From the NCBI GenBank assembly GCA_002778195.1, contig PCDI01000001.1, positions 806,001-870,000 on the forward strand: DNA of 64,000 bases, given 5' to 3'. The position numbers and the translations under genes were made by a program. The notes beneath the pieces were generated by a model. The model was not told the DNA's origin, did not search any database, and was given only the letters and a program-made list of their open reading frames with translations. Every line of letters starts with the position of its first letter. The first letter of the stretch is position 1. Below are positions 50,471 to 61,184 of this stretch, piece by piece. Source of the stretch: Raffaelea ambrosiae (taxonomy: Eukaryota; Ascomycota; Sordariomycetes; Ophiostomatales; Ophiostomataceae).

Positions 50471-50509
50471 GTATAAGTAGACTGTATAAGTAGACTGTAT
50501 AAGTAGACT
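50471..50509. repeat. Three perfect 13-bp tandem repeats
   Basis: The unit gtataagtagact is present three times without any change, about 300 bp upstream of the UNC93-like start codon. Each copy contains the TATA-like word TATAAG, so the array could provide repeated promoter elements. Confidence 0.9.
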
Positions 50510-50806
50510 ACTGGTGTGTTGCTGGAGCACCAAACCGCCTACCAGCCCAGAGCTCTTCTTCTTAAAAAGGGTACGCCTGGACGTCTTGATATCTTCTCTC
50601 GCATCTTCTCTTGCCAGACTTCCTGCACAGACAGCCGGTTGACACCACCGTCGAGCTCGTTTGTTGACCAGTCACTTCTGCAAGGCGTTTCTTGTTTCTC
50701 TGATTTCTCGGCGGGAAACCCCCCCCCCCCGATCTCGCTTCGAGGCCACTCTCGCTGAGAGCCCATTCTCGCTTACACGCAAGCGCAACTTCACGCCAGG
50801 ACCACC

Positions 50807-52456
50807 ATGACGGTCGACCACCACAGCCAGGACCTGCGGCCGCCTCCCAAGGCGGAGCAGCACAAGGTCCGGTGGTACCGGTCGACCTTTTACAACATGA
50901 CGATTCTGGGCCTCTGCAACTTTTCGGCGCCGGGCATCTGGGGCGCCATGAACTCCCTGGGCGCGGGCGGTGCAGAGAGCCCGCACCTGGTCAACGCGGC
51001 CAACGCGCTGACGTTCTGTCTCATGGTCGTGTCGTGCTACTTCTCCAGTGCGCTTGTGCACTACATTGGCATCAAGGGTGCTCTCATTTTTGGAACGTAT
51101 GGGACCATGATCACACACACACAACGCGGGTGCTTCCGTCCGCCTCTGGCGTAGCCGGCGCCACCACCACCACACAAAAAAAAACCGAGTTGTTAACACT
51201 TTTTTTTTTTTTTTTTTTCACTCCAGACTTTTGGATACATGCTATTGCCGCAGGTCTAAGAGCTATGAAGTTTTGTTCAGTCGGTTTTTTTTTTTTTTTT
51301 TCTCTCTTCTTTTAGTATCGGCTATGCACCCTTTGCGGCGGGCCTCTACACGAACAACCGCTACGGCACGGAGTGGCTGGTGCTGCTGGGCGCGGCGCTG
51401 TGCGGCATCTCGGCCGGCGTCTTCTGGATGGCCGAGGCCGCCATTGCCATTGCCTACCCGGAGCCGTGGAACCGCGGCAAGGCCCTGGGCTACTGGCTGA
51501 CGTACCGCCTGGGCGGCCAGATTCTCGGCGGCGCCATCAACCTCGGGCTCAACGCGGACCGGAACCAGGCCGGCAGCGTGTCCTACACGGTGTACATTGT
51601 CTTCATCGCCCTGCAGGCCTGCGGGCCCTTTGTGGCCTTCCTGCTCAACCGCCCGCACCAGGTCGAGCGCCGGGACGGCCAGACGGTGGACCTCGCGATC
51701 ACGGCCCACCCGTGGTCCGAGATCCGGGCCACGACGCGGCTGTTTTTCACGCGCCGGTTCCTGCTGATCGTGCTGTTCATCGGCCAGGCCGTCTTTGCCG
51801 AGGCGGTGTACTTTACGTACCTGGACATGTGGTTCTCGGTGCGGGCGCGCGCGCTGGGCTCGTTCCTGTCGGGCATCGTGGCCGTGGTGTCGGGCAACCT
51901 GCTGGGCCAGTGGATCGACCTGGCGTCGGTGCCGGTGCGGACGCGGGCGCGGGTCTCGTTTTTCGGCGTCGTCGCGCTGCAGGGCGGCTGGTGGACGTGG
52001 ATCACGGTCAACGTGTCGCGGTTCCGCCACACGCAGCCGACGTTCGACTGGGTCGACGGCGGCTTCGGCGCCGCCTTTGGCGTGTACATCTTCTTGACCA
52101 TCGGCTTCCAGCTCAACTACATGTTCCTGTACTTCCTCATCCACAACATGGCGCGCGACCAGCCCGAGATCATCCGCTATGCGGCGCTGCTGCGCGGCAC
52201 CGAGTCCGCGTGGCAGGCCGTCAGCTACGGCCTGACGTCGCTGACGCTGTTTGCCGAGGTCGGCGGCGTCTACTTCAACTTTGTGCTGTGGGCCGTCTCG
52301 CTGGCCCCGGCCTGGCTGGTGGTCCGCCACTTTGGCACGCAGCCCAGCGAGGCGAGCCGGGACGGGGAGCAGCCGGCCGGGCCGCAGAGCCTGGGCCACC
52401 CGGCGACGGAGAACTCGTCCGAGGTCGAGGAGGTGGCCCAGGTGAAGGCTGCGTAA
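50807..52456 (+). CDS. UNC93-like major facilitator membrane protein (DUF895)
   Basis: Exons are 50807-51096 and 51316-52456, joined across a 219-bp phase-2 intron (GTATGG...TTAG) full of T runs; the product is 476 aa. A hydrophilic N-terminus with KVRWYRSTFYNM leads into about 11 hydrophobic segments. Recognisable UNC93/DUF895 landmarks are GLCNFSAPGIWGAMN, IKGALIFGTIGYAPFAAGLYTNN, WMAEAAIAIAYPEPWNRGK and YAALLRGTESAWQAVSYG. Fungal members of this MFS branch are uncharacterised carriers of the plasma or internal membranes. The C-terminal 35 residues are a polar cytosolic tail. Its position between two flavin oxygenases suggests import or export of the compound they process. That is inference. 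Confidence 0.88.
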
Positions 52457-52943
52457 CAAGCGAAAAAAGAATCGAGGAAATACGCAGCCGACTTGTCTTG
52501 TTCAGCCGAAGAAGACGAAGAAGACAAGGCATTGAGAAACCAATTCCTGGGCAGCAACAAACCGAATACCCCTCGGTAGAAAAGAGCGGCGACAACCAGA
52601 TAGACATAAAATTGAGAATTGCTTGCAGATTCCCGAGTTGCACTTAAGAGAGTGTCGAGGGCCCATTTCTTTTTATGTGCAAGTGCCCCGCTTCGTGTGT
52701 CCCTGTGTGTAAGCTCCAAGTTGTCGCGATTCTCCGATCTTGGTCGTCAACCAGAACGTTTGCACTATGCCAAAAAGGTGTCCCGTACAATGTACATATG
52801 TGTTTGTATATCTTTGAATCTATCATGTAAAGGAAACATTGGAAATGCACGAAACAAGGGAGCCGTCCCTGTTTTGCCGTCCTTGGACATGTCTGTTTCT
52901 TTGGATCGATCATAATCTTTCTTTTTTTTTTTCTCTCTCTCCC
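52457..52943. other. Convergent spacer between UNC93-like and MDR genes
   Basis: Contains the 3' untranslated regions of both genes. A T/C-rich tract just beyond the MDR stop codon (52918-52940) is the only clear feature. No coding frame. Confidence 0.55.
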
Positions 52944-54465
52944 CTAATCCTCTAGCCGCACCACCAGCTTGCCCCCGCTGATCTCCCAGTTCCGCAGCCG
53001 GTCCAGACCCGTGTTGACATTGTGCAGCCCCGTCTCCACCGCGGCAATTTCCGGCGGCACCACGAGCTTCTTCTCCAGCAGCCGCTCCAGCCACGCCGAC
53101 AGCGCCTCGCCAATCTCGGGCAGCTCGTGGAACAGCTTGATCGGCACCGTGTGGAAGACGGATCCGCTCGGCGGCGTCTGCTTCGGCAGGCCGGCCAGGC
53201 CGACCAGGTGGGTGGACAGCCGGCCGGAGTCGGGGGTGGCCGGGGGGGAGGGGGGCCGCGCCGACACGGGCGCCGACGAGGATGATGCGGATCCGCCTCC
53301 TTTGGACGCCGGCGTCGGCGCCGGCGACAGGGCTTCGAGCAGCCAGGCGGCGGTGTCTTTGCCGCGGGTGTCGAGGCCGAAGCGCAGCTTGCCGCCGCCG
53401 AGGTTGGCGCGGATGATGTCGACGGCGCGCTGGGGGTCGTGGCTGTCGACGAGCAGGTCGGGCCGGATGGTGTGGTGGTTGGCGAGGCGGAGGCCGTGCT
53501 TGGCCTTGTCGACGACGGCGACGACGCGCAGGCCGGCGAGGCGGGCCAGCTGGATGGCCAGGTTGGCCGACGTGGCCGAGCCGCCCCAGATGGCGAGCCA
53601 GTCGCCCGGCTGGGCGCGCTCGGCCTCCGTGGCGAGGCCGGCCAGGCACTCGTCGCGCACGTCGGCGGGCAGCCGCGCGGGGGGGTCGACCTGGCGCACG
53701 AGGCGCAGCAGGTCCGGCCCGTCCTCGACGCCGGCAAAGTCGACGCCCATGCTGACGCCGAGCGCGAGCACGGCGGCGACAAACGCGACGCCCAGCGTGG
53801 CGCCCTCCTCGTAGGACAGGTGCGTCGGCAGCCGCACAGTGTTGAAGTCCCAGGCGACGACGTATTCCTGGTACGCGCCCTTGCGCAGGTCGCGGTAGTC
53901 GGTCGAGATGGCGAGCACGCGGTCGCCGGGCTGCAGCCGCGAGGCGCCCTTGTTGAGGCGGACGACCTTGCCGGCCAGCTCGCGGCCGGAGATGTAGGGC
54001 AGCTCGGGGATGGCAAAGTTGAAGTCGCTGTGTGTGTGTGTGAGCAGGGGAGAGAGAGAGAGAGAGACACGAGGTGGGGTGAGGCCGGGAAACATACGCG
54101 GACTTCCAGTCTATTGGGTTCAGGCCAATGGCCCTGGTCTGCACCAGCAGCTCGCGGTCGTGGATGAACTCGGGGATGGCATAGCCGGCTGTCACCTGAT
54201 AGGGTTGCTTGGGAGCATGGAGGAGGAGCACCCTCTGGGTGGGGGGAACCCGTGGTGCTGCTGGGGCTTCTGGAGCTGCTGGAGCTGCTGGAGCTGCTGG
54301 AGCTGTTGGGGCTGTTGGGGCTGTTGCAGCTGTTGCAGCTGTTGGAGCTGTTGCAGCCACTGGGGCTGCTAGAGTTTCTGGAGTTGCTGCAGTTTCTGCA
54401 GCCGCTGGCGCTGCTGGTACGGCTGGTACGGCTGGTATGGCTGGTAGTGTGTCTGGGGAGGCCAT
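52944..54465 (-). CDS. MDR-family oxidoreductase (quinone-reductase-like)
   Basis: Exons are 54098-54465 and 52944-54027, with a 70-bp phase-2 intron (GTATGT...ACAG) made largely of TG and AG repeats; the product is 483 aa. Residues 1-75 are an Ala/Pro/Thr tripeptide-repeat extension encoded by a 9-bp minisatellite. The enzyme proper starts at about PPTQRVLLLHAPKQPYQ. NPIDWKSADFNFAIPELPYI crosses the junction and leads to GRELAGKVV, where zinc enzymes have GHE. With no zinc-binding cysteines this is a zinc-independent MDR. The cofactor domain includes GDWLAIWGGSATSANLAIQL. A second low-complexity Ser/Pro insert lies at about 378-405. The likely reaction is NAD(P)H-dependent reduction of an enone or quinone. 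It is the only minus-strand member of the oxygenase group. Confidence 0.85.
54270..54449 (-). repeat. 9-bp minisatellite coding Ala/Pro/Thr tripeptides
   Basis: About twenty tandem copies of a degenerate 9-bp unit (ctggagctg and variants such as ttggggctg, ttgcagctg, ctggtacgg) span 180 bp exactly in register. On the minus strand they encode tripeptides such as PAA, PTA, ATA and PAV at the N-terminus of the MDR enzyme. Unit length is a multiple of three, so copy-number change keeps the frame. Confidence 0.85.
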
Positions 54466-55970
54466 CTTTGTAAACTCTTGTTTATCTGCCTTGGCAGGAG
54501 AGCAAAATAGGGGGGGGGGGCTGTTGATTGGGAAAGCGGAGGGGGGAGGAGCATGGGCTCAGCAGCCGCAAGTGGTCAGACAATGGCGGTCTGGTGGTGC
54601 CAGAATGCAGAGACGATGCAGGGGAGATGTTGACAGCAGTCGAATGGCAGCGGGAGGTGGTTGCAGATAGGATGTTGCAGAACGATGCCAACCAGCAAGC
54701 AGTTTCAGCAGACAGGCCCAGCTTGGTCGTCGTTCCAGGCCAAATCAAACGAGATTTTCTTGTTGTTGCAGACCCCAAACGGCACAAGGGTAAGCGTGGT
54801 TGAACAAAGAAGAGAAAGAGTGGTTCGGGCGGCCTGCGCACGGCGACATATCAAGGGGCTTGTTTCCCCTTCTAAACTCTGCCAATATCGATAATGAATC
54901 GGGGCAAGCCAGCGATGACGAGCAGAAGAACATGGGAGGACCCAGAATAGCGTGCCGCAAAAGAAAGCAAAAAAGGGTCAGGGCCCATCAGAAGGCAAAC
55001 CAAAAGAAAAAAAAACTCGATTTCTCTGCAGAAAGGGCGCATGCGTGCCAGATCTTCGCCATCGTCTGGTCGGGGCCGGTCTCCGCTTTGGCTGCGCCGG
55101 CTGATAAGTGTAAGTCGCCAAGTCCGGCAATTCGCTGGCGATGGCAACTGGAGATTGCGCCATCGCCCAGCCTTATGGCTCAATCCCCCACTCCCGCCTT
55201 AGTTCTTGTCTTGCGGCGGTCCCCGTCCTTTTTGCCAAGTTTCCTGCTGGCGCCGGCCCTGGCCAGCTCCTGGCCAATTTCTGGCCAGCTCCTGGCCAAT
55301 TCCCGTGGCGCCTTTGCACATAACGGGTCGTCGTCTTGTTCAAGAGCCCGTCCGTCGCCTCTGCGCCTATCTTGGTTTCTGCTTATTGTGTGTGTGCTCC
55401 ACCCATACATTCCCCACGCCTCGTACACAGCAGATCGTCCACGAACCTCTCACGCAGCTTCAAATTGCCCTGGCCCCCTACACCCACACGCCATCTACGC
55501 GACGATGGCGTTATTTCCCCTCGTCTCAACCGTTCCGGCATGTGTAGCCGCTCTCCGTCATCGGCCCGTGGCATCAACGCCGTGGATATAATGATTCACT
55601 GCCCAAAGAGAAAACACGCAAGACCGGCCTCTGAGAACGTCATCAGAAATCTGTGCAGCCCCAGTGGTCCACGTGATACGCAGCATACCGGCCAGCTTGC
55701 CCCGAGGACGCCTCCGATAAGGATAGCCGCTCGTCCCTTGCTCTCTCTCGGCTGTGTGTAAGACATCCCTAGGCATCCCTCCACACCCGCTGCCGACCCC
55801 CCCCCCCCCCCGTCTGACAACTCCCGCGTGGGATCAGTGTACCGTCTCCGTGTCGTGCTAATAGTTGGTCATTGCAGTTGGCGAGTCTTTGTTGAGAATA
55901 GCCCGTTGCCGGCCGGAATCCCCTGGTCTCTTTTCCCTTTCCGTGATCGCTTCCGAGCCTTGCTGCAGCT
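54466..55970. promoter_or_regulatory. Divergent promoter region, MDR enzyme / FMN monooxygenase
   Basis: About 1.5 kb separates the minus-strand MDR enzyme from the plus-strand FMN monooxygenase, so both promoters should lie here. It contains a G11 run (54510-54520), the TGGCCA array (55260-55298) and a C15 run (55797-55811). No coding frame is convincing. Confidence 0.5.
55259..55301. promoter_or_regulatory. Four TGGCCA palindromes with 11-bp period
   Basis: TGGCCA lies at 55260-55265, 55271-55276, 55282-55287 and 55293-55298, each start exactly 11 bp after the last. The spacers alternate gctcc and atttc, so it can also be read as a 22-bp unit duplicated. A helical-turn step of short palindromes in a divergent promoter is a good candidate operator, about 670 bp before the FMN monooxygenase start and 790 bp from the MDR start. 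Confidence 0.45.
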
Positions 55971-57742
55971 ATGGCGACCTCCAATGGCGAGACCCGCCCA
56001 AAGAAGAAGTTGATTGTCAATGCCTTTGTGGAAATGTGTGAGTTCGGACAAACTGCCCGACCCTGCTTCTGGCCCTGCACATCCTGTCTCCTCGTATTAA
56101 CCAGATCATGTGACACAGGCAGCGGACACCAGAGCCCAGGACTCTGGAGGCACCCTGACGACCAGTCGTACCGCTTCAACGACGTTGATCACTGGGTCGA
56201 GCTGGCCAAGCTGCTGGAGGAGGCCAAGTTCCACGGCATCTTCATTGCCGACGTGCTGGGCGGCTACGACGTGTACAAGAAGTCGCTGGAGCCGGCCATC
56301 GTCTCCGGTGCCCAATGGCCGGTGAACGAGCCCCTGGCGGTTGTGCCCGCCATGGCGGCCGCCACCAAGAGCATCGGCTTTGGCTGCACCGTGTCCACCA
56401 CCTACGAGGAGCCGTACCACCTGGCGAGACGGCTGTCGACTGTGGATCACCTGACCAAGGGACGGTACGTGTCTGGGAACGTATGGTGTGCTGGACGAAT
56501 ATGCAAGCTGACTTTGAGTACAGGTTAGGATGGAATGTAAGAAGCGCTGAAAGATCTGAAAGATCTGAAAGGGCTAAAGGACTAAAAGAGGCTGAAAGAG
56601 GCTGCAAAAGAATGGAAGAAACTGGAAACCCAAAAGAAACTGAAACTGACTCTGTACAAGATCGTCACCAGCTATCTCGACTCGGCTGCCCGCAACATGG
56701 GACGGACTGAGCAGCCAGCCGTAAGTGATGACTGTTCACTGCCACAAAGTGCATCCCTCGCTAACACAGCCCTCCCCGACAGCACGACGACCGCTACTCC
56801 CAGGCCGAGGAGTACGTCAAGGTCATGTACAAGCTCTTCCAGTCCTCGTGGCGCGACGACGCCGTCCTCCTCGACCGCCAGACCGGCGTCTACACCGACC
56901 CGGCCCGCGTCCGCCCCATCGACCACAAGGGCCAGTGGTTCAGCGTCCCGGGCCCCCACATTGTGCAGCCCAGCCCCCAGCGCACGCCGCTGCTGCTGCA
57001 GGCCGGCACGTCGCGCGCCGGCAAGCTGTTTGCCGCCCAGCACGCCGAGGCCATCTTCATGTCCGCGCACGCAGCCGCCGTGTGCACCAAGAACATTGCC
57101 GAGATCCGGCAGCTGGCGCGCGACCAGTTCGGCCGCGACCCGTCGCACATCAAGGTGCTGGCGCTGGTGACGCCGATCCTGGGCCGCACGGAGGAGGAGG
57201 CGCAGCGCAAGCTGGCCGAGTACCGGACGTACGCGTCGAGCGAGGGCGCGCTGGCGCTGTTTGGCGGCTGGACGGGCATGGACCTGAGCCAGTACGGCGA
57301 CGACGAGGAGCTGCGGTCGGTGGAGAGCAACGCGGTGCGCTCGACCGTGGACGCGTACGCGCGCTTCTCGCCGGCCAACAGCAAGTGGACGAAGCACACG
57401 GTGGCCGAGCACGTGAGCATCGGCGGCAACGGGCCCATCCTGGTGGGCACGGCGCGCCAGGTGGCCGACGGGCTGGAGGCCTGGGTCGAGGAGGCCGACA
57501 TTGACGGCTTCAACTTTGCCTATGCGCTGTTCCCCCAGTCCTTCCGCGACATCATCGACCTGCTGCTGCCCGAGCTGCGCCGCCGCGGCCTCTTCTGGGA
57601 CGACTACGCCGTGCCGGGCGGCACCTACCGCGAGAACTTTTACGGCATCCCGGGCCAAAAGGTGCCCCTGGACGAGCACGTCGCCTCCACGTACCAGTGG
57701 AAGGCGGGCGTGCCGGCCCAGGACCACCCGATCCCGGAGTAG
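55971..57742 (+). CDS. FMN-dependent luciferase-like monooxygenase (NtaA/DszA type)
   Basis: Five exons (55971-56037, 56119-56464, 56524-56536, 56661-56720, 56783-57742) encode 481 aa. All introns follow GT-AG, and exon 3 is a 13-nt microexon supplying LGW and parts of its flanking codons. Family landmarks are HQSPGLWRHPDDQSYRFND, EEAKFHGIFIADVLGGYDVY, VSTTYEEPYHLARRLSTVDH, the spliced RLGWNIVTSYLDSAARN, PLLLQAGTSRAG and DGFNFAYA. Known relatives (nitrilotriacetate, EDTA and dibenzothiophene-sulfone monooxygenases) use reduced FMN supplied by a separate flavin reductase to oxidise C-N or C-S containing compounds with O2. No signal peptide, so cytosolic or peroxisomal. It lies at the right end of the oxygenase/transporter group. 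The substrate is unknown. Confidence 0.88.
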
Positions 57743-58030
57743 CGCGTGTGACCAGCGTGAACCAGACAGAAAAATCAAGATAAAAAGATGAAAACGATTG
57801 TATTGGCTTGAACCAAGGTTTTTGTGAAAACAAGCATGCTAGCTGCTTTTCCAACCGAAAAGCAAAAAGCAAGGATGCCATGGGTATATCAAAATCATGC
57901 AAACGCAATACCTTCCCAGCAGCCTCCACGCCACCGCCTGAACTGGAAGGAAAACGTGATACACATGCATGCTGTGCTTCTCCTGCTCCGAACTATGCAG
58001 TGGATAGGGATCCACGCGCTGGTCCGGGTC

Positions 58031-59191
58031 TCAGTAGCTTCCGTGCGGGACGCATGCCAGCAAGCCGGCACCGCCGGGCCATGATCGAATGTGCGACTGG
58101 TTCTCGATTCTCTCCCCAAACATGTCCAGCGGCAGGCCGACATAGGCAGCCACGGCAGCGTTGAGCTGCTTGACAAAGGTCCCGACGCCCGATGGGCCAA
58201 AGTCCCACTTGGCTTCGTTCTCCTCGTCCACCACGACCAGGTCGTAGCCCAAGGCGTGGAACGCGACGTTGGCCCGTCTCTCGTATCTCTGCCGAAGATG
58301 CTCGCGCTTCGCCGCCATCTCCTTCTCGGACAGGCTCGCCCTCTCGGCCGGGCTCGGCTCGAACTGGAACGCGGGCTGCTTTTTCTTGCGGCAGTCCTCC
58401 TTGGACCGAGGCCGGATGGTGCGGTCGATGAAGTACACGGGGTGGTACATGGTGAAGACGGCGGCAAAGATCTTGCCGCTGCTGTGCGAGTCCAGTGCAA
58501 ATTGCGGTCGTTGTGGTGTCGGGCCGGGGAAGAAGTCGCGCCAGCTGTCGTCGTACTCAAAGGCGACGGGGCAGTGTTCGAGCAGCGGGGAGAAGAACGG
58601 ATCCAGGATGTCCGGGGCTGCGTAGCACTGGACGTCCCCCCAGCGGAAGTAGGGAAGTATATACGTCGAGAACGTGTTTTGGAACCAGAGGGTCTCGCCC
58701 GTCCAGAGGATCCTGTCGTCGCCTCGCAGGAGGTGCTTGTCGATCACCCGACGGGACTCCCGACAGGCCTCCCATAGACCCCAGCCCATCATGTACATCG
58801 ACTTGTTGTTCCTGGACGTGTCGATGGCGGTGAAAAAGCCCCCCGAGTTTCCCCGTCGAGCGATGGCGGCGAGGAGAAAGTGGCGGGACAGAGTCTTCTT
58901 GTTCTTCTGGTTTGCCATCATAAAGAAGTGTGCGCCGGGTGCTCTTGGCGGAAGACAGAGCTCCCAGATGATGAGCCGCAACTCGAAAGGCAGCCAACTG
59001 AACAAGGAAAACCGCCGTAGAGGTCCGTGCTTCTGAATGTGCTGGGACTCTTTCGGTGTGGTGTCGGGCTCGAATTCCGTGCCAACCGCCGGACGATCGA
59101 GCTCTGCCGGCAGGTCGTGATCAGATATTCCGATGACATTGTGTGTTTTGCCCGAGGGGGGCTTAGGAAGCCGATCCATGCAGTCCCCCAT
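58031..59191 (-). CDS. 2EXR-domain protein of unknown function
   Basis: A single exon of 386 aa starting at MGDCMDRLPKPP. An ATG at 59221 would add ten residues. The block FSLFSWLPFELRLIIWELCLPPR at about residues 58-80 (cited here only as position and key residues F, L-P-E-L-R and I-W) is the hallmark of the fungal 2EXR family, followed by a conserved-looking WEACRESRRVI segment and an aromatic-rich body (about 135-260). A Lys/Glu-rich helix occurs near 300. These proteins are abundant in filamentous ascomycetes, and their function is unknown. It is convergent with the FMN monooxygenase, whose stop is 288 bp away, and shows no metabolic motif, so membership of the oxygenase group is doubtful. 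Confidence 0.75.
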   Translation of the reverse strand: MGDCMDRLPKPPSGKTHNVIGISDHDLPAELDRPAVGTEFEPDTTPKESQHIQKHGPLRRFSLFSWLPFELRLIIWELCLPPRAPGAHFFMMANQKNKKTLSRHFLLAAIARRGNSGGFFTAIDTSRNNKSMYMMGWGLWEACRESRRVIDKHLLRGDDRILWTGETLWFQNTFSTYILPYFRWGDVQCYAAPDILDPFFSPLLEHCPVAFEYDDSWRDFFPGPTPQRPQFALDSHSSGKIFAAVFTMYHPVYFIDRTIRPRSKEDCRKKKQPAFQFEPSPAERASLSEKEMAAKREHLRQRYERRANVAFHALGYDLVVVDEENEAKWDFGPSGVGTFVKQLNAAVAAYVGLPLDMFGERIENQSHIRSWPGGAGLLACVPHGSY

Positions 59192-61184
59192 TGTTTGTTC
59201 GTGAAAAAAAATAGTAAACAATATAAATTCTTGTCTTTGGAGCTGGTCACTTTCATTATGTTACGATATGTTTGTACTGTTTTCTCCTCTAGTGTATAGT
59301 TCTTCTTCACAACATAGTACGGTTTTTGGTCTTCGCACGAGATGCCCGAACATGAAATAACATATCAGACAAAAAAAAAAAAAACTGAGGTAGCCCTACT
59401 CGAGAACTACATGCGGTTCACGCACGTAACAACACAGTTAGCAAACCGGACAACTTGAACTATTTTTGTGGATAACAACTTGCTATAAAAGCCGTGGAAT
59501 AGCAGCAGAATGTAAACGAAGATGCTATGACGTACGACCGGGGCTAGAGCCTTGCCGAGTAGCACGCTAAGTCAATCATCTTATAAGCATTTCCGACAAT
59601 TGTAGGGTCATTGCAAGACAAGCTTATCAGGTTACGTGCCTTGGCTGCAGGTAAATGATACTTGTTGGGACGTTGGTGGCTAGGGCTAGTAAATATCCAG
59701 ATGACAAAGCGATTTTTTGTGGCGTACTTTCTTTTTCTCTTTATTTATGTAGTTATTGTTTACATTTATTTTCCGTTTCTTCACTCCGTTTGTCCAGTTT
59801 GTTCACACTGTTTTACCGAGTACCAACCAGTTATGGCGTATTGAAATAAAGGAACGATGCTTCTGTGGGTGAACTCAGCCGCATGAAATTACCCCAACGA
59901 CCGAAGTCCGTGGGCAGGTCCGTCAGGCGCGGACGGAACTTTGTGTCTATATATAAGACGGGGTCTGCTAAGAACTGCATATGCTGTATTTAAGAGTAAG
60001 ATCCAGACAAGGAATCGACCAATCGAAAACGGGAAATCCCTCGAAACACGGCACATAAACCACGTCCCTGTCCAGGCCCCAGGGGGGCGGTGCCCCATCC
60101 CGCAGGATTGGCTGCGGCAGAAACATGAAGGAGAAACGTAGAAAACAGAAAACAGAAAGCAGAGAGCAGAAAACAGAAAACAGAAAGCAGAAAGCAGAAA
60201 GTAGAAAACGGATCAAAAGAAGTAACAATAGAGGGGGAAAGGTAGTGCAAAACTACACGCAAAACCAGATAGATGAAAAGCACACCTCGACCGGCAGGGA
60301 AGTGGCAGCCCTCTGGCAGGGCAAAGAAAGGTACGGAACCAAGTGAGTGGCACGGGCAATCTATTGCAGCTTATTTTATATTGAATAGCCTCCCCTGGGA
60401 GTATGATTGGTCCTCCCGCACACAAGCTCAAGCATTGCCGGGCTTTCTCAAAGCTCACCCACCCCCGTGGGCGGAGGCTGAGGTGAGGATTGATCGTACT
60501 GATCTTATTCCTGCGAGACGTTGCTAAATATGGGAATGTCCACAAGATGGGTGGCGCTGTAGAACATTGTAGCCTGTTTTGTCCTCTTTTTTGTGTCGCA
60601 AAAAGGAAGAAAACACTCGCAAAGCATGAAAGCATGACCAAAAAACGGGCAGACCCTGGGGAAGCTCGACCAGGTCGCCAGGGAGAGCAAAACATATATA
60701 TGGGCAAAATTCGTCTTTCTCACCAGAGAACCTTTGAAGGGTGTTGTACGGAGGGCCCAATGCCAACATAACTACCAAGCTGCTACCAGTCTATAACGAT
60801 ACTCTCTCGTCGGTCTGCTATTAATCAATTCCAGGAGCCACAAAAAAAAATAAGGCTGCACTTGTTTGCTGTCCACTTCTTTTAAGCTTTTTATCCTTTT
60901 CAATATTTTAACATTTTGTCTTTTGGGGTTCTCCTTATCTTTGTTTTTCTCTGGTTCTTTTCTGGTTCTTTTCTGTTCTGGCCTCTGTTTTTTTACGGTT
61001 CTCATATTTCTCGGCATTCCTTTTTTTATCACTCTATTTTCGTGTCCATTTTCATTTTCATTCGCATTCACAATCGTCTTGCGCGTCAACCTGGCCTCAT
61101 CACAATCTGTCGATTTCTGTTTGGTCTGTTCGCCAACCGACAGCAAAAAAAAAAGAGTTTCCACAACGCACACAGACATACGCA
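59192..61184. other. Spacer left of the long homopeptide protein
   Basis: About 2 kb with no credible gene. The left half is A/T-rich and has a TATA-like string at 59948-59957. It is followed by a 7-bp tandem array (60140-60209) and, from about 60880, a T/C-rich stretch reaching the start codon at 61185 that probably forms the promoter and leader of that gene. Confidence 0.5.
60140..60209. repeat. Ten tandem 7-bp AGAAARY units
   Basis: Ten consecutive heptamers (agaaaac, agaaagc and two variants) form a 70-bp purine-rich array in the spacer about 1 kb upstream of the last gene. No function is evident. Confidence 0.9.

Larger units (their letters stand above)
49707..50806. promoter_or_regulatory. 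Spacer and promoter region of the UNC93-like gene
   Basis: An AATAAA at 49729 is well placed as a polyadenylation signal for the monooxygenase. The spacer then holds a C16 run, a 5-N gap and a G6 run (49831-49857), a triplicated 13-bp unit (50471-50509) and a C12 run (50719-50730), ahead of the carrier start codon at 50807. Confidence 0.45.

Noticed and set aside
47875..57742. Classical secondary-metabolite gene cluster
   Set aside because: No polyketide synthase, peptide synthetase, terpene synthase or prenyltransferase backbone gene is present, so only a catabolic or tailoring group is proposed.
59330..60120. Possible transposon or solo-LTR fragment (A/T-rich with TATA-like strings)
   Set aside because: No terminal repeats, target-site duplication or transposase/polymerase frame could be identified.
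60140..60209. CRISPR-like regular array
   Set aside because: The 7-bp units are directly adjacent, with no spacers, and the genome is fungal. It is a simple tandem repeat.
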